From Auricularia sp. M13 (lineage: Eukaryota > Basidiomycota > Agaricomycetes > Auriculariales > Auriculariaceae): a stretch of DNA of 64,000 nucleotides. A model generated the notes under the pieces. That model was not told where the DNA came from. It saw only the letters and a list, made by a program, of their open reading frames with translations, and did not search any database. The translations under genes were made by a program, and so were the position numbers. Each line of letters starts with the position of its first letter. Position 1 is the first letter of the stretch. Shown piece by piece: positions 56,546-64,000 of the stretch. Location of the stretch: NCBI GenBank assembly GCA_037042915.1, contig CM073200.1:310001-374000 (forward strand). The letters run 5' to 3'.

Positions 56546-58914
56546 TCATACAATGCGCAGGCGTTTCCAAGCCTGCTGAGACGGTGCTACTTCTAATCCG
56601 TCCTGCAACTTCTTCACATATCGCCCACCCTCTGCCCCCTCGAATAACCAGACGTGGCTGCGTTTCTTAGCAGGTTGCGCGGCCCGAACCATAGCAGACG
56701 TACCTATCACTGACACGAATGGGATCAGGCGTTTCTGCGGGCCGTTTGCGCGACTCTGAGCCTGGTAGCGTCCAGCCCAGGTTATCGCAGAGATACTGCA
56801 CGATATTGTCTGCGTTGCCCAGGAGCACGACCTGTTTGAGGGGCAGACAGACATCACACAGATTAGCACGACGGGGCCCTGAAACCACTATCATAATAAA
56901 CATACGTCCGCGTTTGCATGAGCGACAGGCGTCTTGTTGATGAGGATCTGCGGGACGGAATGCGGGATGTGGCCTGTGCAGTGCAGCCGGTAAGCTTATG
57001 CGTACAGCAATACAGGGACGCACCCAGGACGTCCGCAACGGGTGCTACAGCCAGCGACGTGCCCATGATTAGGAGCAGGTCGACCTTCTCGCGGTCCTCA
57101 AACAGCAGGCGGTCGAACTCGTCTGTGAGCTTTTCGCCTGCCAGTGTGCATGAAGACGATGAGCGGCGGAGACATTCAGATATGATGTATAAAGCTTCAC
57201 TGACCGAAGAATGTTATATCCGGCTTCGTGTTTGAGAGCACATCAGAACATAAACGAGCATGGGGGCTGACCACTCGGACTGACCTTCATAATGCCCGGA
57301 GCGCGGAGGGGTCCAATGATCTCGTCCTCCTCGTCCTCCACCTCCCACGGCTTCGCGTGCTTCGCCTTCGGCTGCTTCTTCTTAACCTTGCGGACCGCAA
57401 GCGGCTGCGCGTCGGCGGGCTTGCAGATCGGCGAGGAGCAGTACGGTATGCGCTGCGCGAGGATGTCTTCGCGGATGGCGTCGCCCGCGACGTGCTCTCC
57501 GCACTGTATACATGTCGCGCTGGCAAAGGAGCCGTGGCATTGGAGGACGCGTCGGACGCCGGCAGCGTGCTCAAGCGTGTCGATGTTCTGGGTATAATTT
57601 CTGAGAAGCTACGATTGACAGCATCTGGGTGTTAGCGACGAGCTTTCTTCCTGATCGTAAGGTGCCTTACCTTGTTCTTGTCCTCTAACAGCTTGATAAA
57701 GCGATGACAGGGGGACGGGGAAAACTTCGAAGGGTATATATGACTGTGATTGTCAGCGGCTTCCTCCCTCCATGACGCACGCAACATTACCTCGCAAAAG
57801 AACTGAAGGGGTTGAATATAGTACCCAAGAGGGCTAGGCAACATTGACTCACTAAAATATGGCGGGATTCTCTCTGAAATACTCTATGTCAAACCTGTTT
57901 CCGCTCATGTCAGTGCTGGGCGCGAGGATCGGACGACTCCAAACGGACATCTGTTGTGGATCGTCTAGCTGGAGCTCTGGCTTGTCGGCCAGCATGGCGT
58001 ATATGCCATGGCGAGAGCGAAAGTCGGGTATCCCACACGAGACGCCTGCACGACGCGGGCGTTTCAGCCGGCATCCGAGCGCGGCGGAGCGAAGCAGACG
58101 CACTGATCCCGGCGCCTGTCAAGACCATGATCCTCTTCGCATTGCGAAGCAGCATGAGCACGTCGTCAATGGTGTTGAAGTGCGCGAGCTTTTTGCGCTT
58201 GCGCAGTCTGGGCGGGTCCAGGCGGTCAGCGGCGCGACCCCGGGCGAACAGCACGCAGGTGCATACATGCGCGTCAAAGCCGCTTTCAGCAGGCGCAGGT
58301 GCGTGAGATCACCCATGGCTTCCGATTCTGGGGCCTGCCACGAGGCGGTCAGGTTCGGATCGCGTGGCGCAGAGGGTATATTGGGTCGCGTACGAGCGCG
58401 ATGCCAAATGCGAGCAGAAGCCGTTTCAGCGGTATCCGACGGCGAACAACGTATTCTTGCAGCCATGCAATTATGCCTGAGGCGTCACAATCAGCATAAC
58501 AGAACCAGTGCGATGCATGAGCTGCTACTGACCGCGTTCTTTCAGTTTGGCGATCATGTCGGCCGTCTCAGCTTCGCTGGGTATATCATCCTTCACTTTC
58601 AGCCACAGCCAGTCAACAGGAGTCTCTTCGAAACGAGGACAAAACCGCGAACATTTCTCCAGAAGCTCGTCCTCGCTCAGCTCGCCGTATTCGTCTTCGG
58701 ACTCCTCCGCGGAGGCGTCCTCGGGCGCCACAGGAGTTGCCTCGACACCGTGGCCATGACCATGTTCATGTTCATGATGATCGTGTCCATTTTCGCTGCC
58801 GTCACTGAGCACTTCGAGGATGTCGTCCAGGACGCCGACGGTCTCTGCGTTATTGCATTCGTCCACAAATTCGGCCGAAAATGCAGCCAGCGACGACGAG
58901 GTGGGCGGTTCCAT
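56546..58914 (-). CDS. Class I sirtuin, NAD+-dependent protein deacetylase (SIR2/HST1-like)
   Basis: The ATG at 58914 starts an acidic N-terminus ([20 protein letters not shown], a His-rich run near residue 50, then [19 protein letters not shown]). It is spliced through an exon with [20 protein letters not shown] into the catalytic core: [79 protein letters not shown] and QCHGSFA. The zinc ligands are CIQC and, 22 residues on, CSSPIC. Then [26 protein letters not shown] and [16 protein letters not shown]. All NAD+-binding and catalytic (His of CHGSF) residues are present. The insert between the zinc site and PDITFFG is Lys/Glu-rich, typical of fungal Sir2/Hst1. The enzyme would silence chromatin by deacetylating histones. 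About nine exons; their exact ends were not all fixed. Confidence 0.92.
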
Positions 58915-59123
58915 GCAAGTTGCGGAGCTTGCCGATCCCGAACAAACGCAGTTGTTTGTGCAAATTGCAATGCATAGGAAGTACAATGGCGTTCTACAGT
59001 GTGTTGGCACAGTCTAAGGCATACAGTGACGGATACAAAGGAATCAGTCATCAGCTAGTGAAATGAAAGCTTCAGGGTAAGTAGTAAAGAATGCTTGCCC
59101 GCGGGCGGGCTCAGTTCTCTAGT
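58915..59123. other. Short intergenic region
   Basis: Lies between two minus-strand genes. Nothing distinctive. Confidence 0.4.
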
Positions 59124-60791
59124 TCAGAGTTCGGAGTCAGGGTCCACCCACATATCGCCCGCTTTCAGCAAGAGCTCGTCTTCCGACCCGCTCGTGCTGG
59201 ACTTGAGCGGCGACGAGAGCGTGCGCATCTTGATGGTCGGCGGCGCGAAGCGCTGCAGGGCCGCTGGCGTTCACGATTGAGCAAACGCCGAACGCGCTAG
59301 CACGCACCACACTGCGCGCTCCACCGGCGCGTCTGGATCGGGCGCGGATGACAGTCCTTTCCTGCGCGGCGGGCGACGGCGGCTTGAAGAGGTCGAGGCT
59401 GAAGTCGCTTTCGCTCGTCAGGCGCGTCCAACGCTCGTCCTCTGCATGGCTGTGCGTTAGTGGCGGCGCGGTGATCAATGTGGATTGCGCTGCAAACCGT
59501 CGAGGCCGAGCACGTTGAACATGTCGCGCAGCTCGTCACCTCCTGAACTTGCCGGGGAAGGCTCCAAGGTCGCTAGAGTGTCTAGAGTGTCACGGGCTTC
59601 CCCGTCCAAGCGCTGTTCTTCTTCGTCGGATGCAGGGTGAGCAACAGCAGCAGGAGGAACGGGCACAGCAGGAGTGGCAGGTCGGACGGGCGTAGCATAT
59701 CGGAGCGGCGAGGTAGGAGCACGGATTGGCAATACAGCAGATTCAATAGCAGAAACAGCAACGGAGAACTGGAAGGGAGAAGGGACAGAAGCGTGAGTCT
59801 TGCGTGAGGAAACAGCACTAGGAGCGTCAGGCTGCGAGGACGGGTTCAGAAAAGCGGGAGGCTCGTCAAGCTGCATCATGTCGTCACTATCGACTTCGCC
59901 AGCGCGACGCTTCAGTTTCTTCGCGCGGGTTGGCGTGGAGAATGCAGTAGGACGGGCAAACGAAAAGCCCGGAGCGTTGTCCGAGGTGCCAGTCTGAGGG
60001 ACCGGATCAAGCCCTGCATAGCCAGAAAAAGCCTCAAGACGTATGTTGGGAGGAGAGAGTAGCCAACTATTCGACAGACGCTTCTTCTGGGGCTGCGCAG
60101 CGCTCGTACGGCGGCGCGTAGACGAGAACGAAGCCATGGCAGCATCAGACTGGCGAGGACGGCTGCGGACAGCTCTCCCGGGCGCGTAGCTATGGCGAGC
60201 CGCGGCCGTATGCTGGCGGCGGCGAGAAAAGGGGTCCCCAGACGTCGAGAGGCGAAGCGGGGAAGCAAGGCGAGCGGATGAGGGACCGGGACCGGCGGCT
60301 GGAGCAGACATGGGAACTTGAGCACTACCAGTACGCGAGCGCGACAGCACACGGCCCTCTTCGTCCCTGTTCTCTTTAGCAAACATCGAGCTCGTAACCG
60401 GCGTCTGGCCGTGCCGCCTCTGAGGCCTGGAAGACAGCCCAGCCAGGATGTTGCGCTCGGAAGGCGAGACGGACGACAGAGCTGTAAATTTCGCGGCGGG
60501 CGCATCGACCTGCATCGAGTCCGTGCGAGCGAGCTTGGGTCTCTTGGGAGCGGGCTGGTCGAACTCTTTGGACGACGCTGCAGACTTCCTCTTCGAATTA
60601 GACGAGCTGCGGCGGCCTCTGGCTGCCCGCCGACGCATCTTGCGCGCCATGTCGTCCAGCGTAATCGTCGCGTCCAACGGCGGCGTCGAGGACGATTTCT
60701 CCTCTGGCTGATTAGCTGATGAGCCAGACGACGACGACGACGACTGCCGTGCGCGCTTGCGCCCGTAGACCTTCAGGCGTCCCTGTGCCAT
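59124..60791 (-). CDS. Unrecognised basic, Ser-rich, nuclear-looking protein
   Basis: The ATG is at 60791. A long first exon runs to about 59490, and the 3' exons (about 59447-59320 and 59277-59124) close at a TGA at 59124-59126. The N-terminus is MAQGRLKVYGRKRARQ followed by a Ser run, then ITLDDMARKMRRRAARGRR, a basic cluster with PAPKRPKLARTDSMQVD, and many SP/TP sites. Toward the end are GGDELRDMFNVLGLDGLQ and, after splicing, FAPPTIKMRTLSSPLKS and an acidic end. It lacks an enzyme domain. The basic clusters suggest nuclear localisation, and the SP/TP density suggests cell-cycle phosphorylation. About 550 aa. No family named with confidence. Confidence 0.65.
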
Positions 60792-61115
60792 GCTCAGCTG
60801 TGAACGAAAAAAAAAAACGAAAGGCAGAGAGCCTGAAGGCAATTGCCGGAACGCGTCGCGTCAGCTCACGTGCTCGCATACACAGCAGCAAAAATTGGGG
60901 GTGTGCAACGGGTATCGTCCGCGCGCGCGCCATGACGGCGCCCTCTATTTCACTAAGTTACAGGGACACTGCTGTGTACGAAAGCACATATTATAGCAGG
61001 AGCCGAAAAATGAATGCAATAACGACAAGATTGACAAGATGTGGAGGGGTGCAGTGCTGGATGTGAGTGCGCAAAGCGAGGTCCAGGTCTATGTGCGATG
61101 AGGGCAGCGCGCACG
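60792..61115. other. Intergenic region
   Basis: Promoter side of the minus-strand basic protein gene and 3' flank of the minus-strand transporter gene. A 10-A run follows the start at 60807-60816. No gene seen. Confidence 0.45.
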
Positions 61116-62804
61116 TTACTGCGCGGCGATCGCCACCGGCAGCAGCACTTGCCGTGGCTCCTCTGCGGCCGAGCCGACGGAGACAACGGGCGTACTTGCC
61201 CGCGGCTCGTGTTGCGGCGGTCGCCGCGTGAACAACGTCCCATTCACGAGCGGATGCGACTCGTGCTGAGGTTGTATGTGCGAGGGCGGCGGCGAGTCGA
61301 ACGATGCGGGGGGCGAGGGATACGAATCGACGATGGGGGAGACGATGTTGATTCGCGGCTTTGCGGGCGGCGTGATGTGCAGTGGCGGCGGCCCGTAGTT
61401 AACCTTATGTGGATCCATGAAGGCGCCTTGTTGCGAGTGCGACATGGTGCGTTTCCGCGCGACTTGCGAGGCCATGTCCGGCGATACCTCCGACAGCGAC
61501 ACCGGCAGCGCTAGGTCGAACGCGGCCTCCACCCTGCGCGCCTTGCTCTCGCCCCTCTCGACGTCGCCCTTGGCGTTGTTGTACATCCAAAGTCCGAAGA
61601 ACGTCAAGGCGATGCCGAAGCCCTGCACTGGGTGCACCGACTGGCGGAACCAGATGATAGCCATGACAATCACCACGATGCGCTTGATGAGCGATGCAAT
61701 CGAGTAGGTGACGGGCGAAGTGGACGAGAGGATGGCGAAGGCGATGATGTTCTGTGCCCAGTGTACGGTGCCATTGAGGAAGAAATAGTACAACACGCTG
61801 TGCGCATGGGTAGTAGCAGCGCTGGGCGGCGTGACGTCGCCCTGCGTCCACCGGACCCACAATCGTCCAAAGTCGGAGTAGAGCCACATTGGGATCATGA
61901 CAAGGAAGGCAAGGCCAGACGAGTAGAACAGCAAGTTCAACTTGTCTAGCTTGTGGTGCCCCTGCGCAGACCCTGAGGTCGACGTTGGCATTATCTTCTT
62001 GAAGAAGATGTTGGACGACACGAAGATCAGGGCCGACCCGAAGGCGCAGAGCAGGCCAAGCATGTTGGAGGCCGAAACGTCGAATGAGCAGGCGAGCATG
62101 ACGCCGAACGTAAGGGGGAGCAGCGAGAGGTAGGTCTTCGCTGAATAGCTGACGCCAAATAACATGGCGTAGGCGCCGACGGTAAATAACGGCGACAGTG
62201 CCTAGAACAACTGTCAGCATGAGGCGGAGCGCGCAAAAAGGGTGCGCGTTACCTTGATGGTGTGCACGGTGCTGACGGGGATGCGCGAGATGGCCATGCT
62301 GGAGAAGATATGGCCAAAAACCTGGAACAGAGCCATAGGCAGCGTGCTGCGGATTATTGCTTCTGTAGGTTGCCGGATGTGCGTGAAGCGCAGCACGGGG
62401 CTGGCGAAGACGAGACAGTAGCCCGAGACAAAGCCGAACTGCACGAACGTCAAGGTAACGGGGTACTTGAACCGGGTCATGATGGCCTTGCCGGTGTTGG
62501 ACGAGAGCGCAGACGACATGTACCACAGGGAGCAGAGCAGCACGAATCGTATCGTGGCCAGCGACGGCATGGGTATCGGGGCAGGGGCTCCCGCTGCCCG
62601 CGGTCTCGAGCCCAGCAGCCTGCTGGCGCTCTCCCGCCAGCTAGCAACGTCTAAGTTTCGTAGCGACGGCAGCGCCTGCGTCCAGCCGGCCAGCCAGCCG
62701 TCGCCTTTGCGCCATTTGTCGTCGTTGTCGTCGTATGCCGTCCAGCCACGTTTCTCCGACACGGGCTGGTACTGGTGGCCGTTAGGCACGGTCGTGGGCA
62801 GCAT
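61116..62804 (-). CDS. SLY41: TPT/DMT-family transporter, SLY41-like
   Basis: Two exons (62804 to about 62252, and about 62202-61116) encode roughly 545 aa. A hydrophilic N-terminus precedes ten hydrophobic segments typical of triose-phosphate/nucleotide-sugar translocators: IRFVLLCSLWYMSSALSSN with TGKAIM, PVTLTFVQFGF, FGHIFSSMAISRIPVSTVHT, the spliced IKALSPLFTVGAYAMLF, LSLLPLTFGVMLACSFDVS, and the second TPT half with NIIAFAILSSTSPVTYSIA and SLIKRIVVIVMAIIWF. This order matches yeast Sly41, an ER/Golgi transporter-like protein. The C-terminal ~150 residues are Pro/Ser-rich and cytosolic. Substrate unknown. Confidence 0.88.
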
Positions 62805-64000
62805 GCTGGCAGCCTAGAGAGCGGGGTCGTAGTGTAATCCCTGCAGCTGCACTCGCTGCAACTGGACAAGGTATAAAGCGGTGCGAGACTGACGGCTCCA
62901 AGGATCCAAACGCCGGGATTTTATCACTGCGCCGTCAATGGCCGAGTTCGAGATCGGCCCGCTCTGCAGACTCAAACGCGAACAACAGCCGATTAACCCG
63001 TCCAGCCCGTTTCAAACCAGAGCGCGCCGCAGAAATCTCACGGGGAAATGACTCAGAATTTTCATTTCGAGGCGCGGGGAAAGGCTGAAATACCACCTCG
63101 GAGCGGAACGCTCTTGCCACTGCCGCCTGCTGCAAGCAAGCTCAATTCCACTGACAGACGTCATCTTGGCAGGTCACCTGCAAAGGGGAGCAAGTCTAAT
63201 TTTGGGACATACTAACGCTAGGCTATAGCTACTTGTGTTCGAGGCTTTCAAGTTCAGCACTTCGGCCCTTGGTCAACTTGAAGACGATACTAATCAGTGT
63301 CGTTTGGAAGCAGAAACAATAGTCTCTCCTCAATTCCGCAGGCACAGTGACATTGCATGAATATAGGGATGCCGAAGGCACAATATGTAGGAGACTATCA
63401 ATGTCAGAGACAGGACGGAAGCGTCTCACCGCGGTCCAACTCGGACAGAGATGACGCTCCGGGCCGCCTCAAGGGTGTCCTCCGCATCGCAAGAGGAGGC
63501 TTGACATTTCCATAACCTGTGTACCCGAGGTTGACCAGGACTGTACCCTCTTCCAGTCGCACTATCTTGCAGGAGGGATATGACCAGCAATACTTAGCCA
63601 CGGTTACTCAGGATGCCCTGACGTGGGCCAAGTTTGCGGGGCACCCCGCGGATGATACCCCATTCTTGACGTTTATTTCCGACTAAGGTGCCTGCAAGAG
63701 CACGCGGGGTTTGGGGAAAAGGTTAAGTAAATATTCACAAAATGAAAGAACGTGGGGTTTTAAACGAGTGGAATGGCAGACGCTGCGGCGCGTATCTCAA
63801 TATTCCGCAGCCCAACGCTGAGTTCATGCTCGAATCATGCTGCCCATTAGAACTTGTTACGGCTGAATGGGATGTCACCGCCGGCGGTTGCTGGGGAATA
63901 CGTCGGCGGCGGGTCTCGGGAATTCTCGTGGGCGACGGTTGGCAGCAGGTGCGCCACCTCAAGACTTGTCGTGCTGGACTGGAGCGGCCCGGAGATTGGA
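62805..64000. other. Right-edge region; no firm gene
   Basis: The first ~100 bases are the promoter side of the transporter gene. On the minus strand 63601-63430 there is a frame with CKIVRLEEGTVLVNLGYTGY and AMRRTPLRRPG, faintly like the start of fungal aminoglycoside-phosphotransferase-like proteins, with a possible donor after LSELDR. It has no ATG and no convincing following exon in the window. It may be a gene fragment or chance. Confidence 0.3.

Noticed and set aside
1-64000. CRISPR arrays, riboswitches or bacterial operons
   Set aside because: The window is eukaryotic by introns and gene content; no spaced short-repeat array or conserved riboswitch core was seen.

Overview
The window reads as nuclear DNA of a filamentous basidiomycete, most likely an Agaricomycete of the polypore/agaric kind (inferred, not tested by any search). 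The reasons: it is GC-rich and gene-dense on both strands; almost every gene is cut by many 45-60 nt introns (gtgcg/gtacg/gtaag donors, ctnac branch points, cag/tag acceptors); there is an intron-bearing tRNA-Pro; and two kinase-like genes belong to a family I know as greatly expanded in Agaricomycetes. No virus-derived element, LTR element, CRISPR array or bacterial-style operon was seen. Exon joins given here were worked out by hand from frame and splice signals.

Left part (1-20 kb): a kinase-like gene (minus, 1065-2543); a proline-rich coiled-coil gene with a 93-codon internal duplication (2847-4491); a large coiled-coil gene built from many tiny phase-0 exons, seven of them exactly 42 nt (5649-10797); a DOPA 4,5-dioxygenase-like gene (11548-12293); the ER E3 ubiquitin ligase DOA10/SSM4 (12446-18088); and a second kinase-like gene (minus, 18624-19881) lying between two ~310-330 bp direct repeats. 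A different diverged repeat flanks the coiled-coil gene.

Middle (20-35 kb): a DUF1295/steroid-reductase-like membrane enzyme; a secreted GH2 glycosidase with two C-terminal AbfB (CBM42) domains; tRNA-Pro(AGG); a PEP-repeat low-complexity protein divergent from the ribosome-biogenesis factor TMA16; a NIM1/GIN4-type morphogenesis kinase; and a Cys-rich single-pass membrane protein.

Right part (34-64 kb): a carboxymuconolactone-decarboxylase-family protein; a PCA1-like heavy-metal P-type ATPase with a very Cys-rich tail; another single-pass membrane protein; a second RING-CH membrane ligase; an AIF/FSP1-like oxidoreductase; a bestrophin-like anion channel; a paralogue of the Cys-rich membrane protein; an LRG1-like LIM-RhoGAP; a class I sirtuin; an unrecognised basic nuclear-looking protein; and a SLY41-like transporter. 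The last ~1.2 kb holds nothing convincing.

The genes do not form one pathway. Recurrent themes are membrane protein quality control (two RING-CH ligases), cell polarity and wall signalling (GIN4-like kinase, LRG1-like GAP), and metal handling. The features most deserving attention are the 42-nt heptad exons, single genes bracketed by direct repeats, kinase homologues with DFE in place of DFG, and the paired Cys-rich receptor-like membrane proteins.
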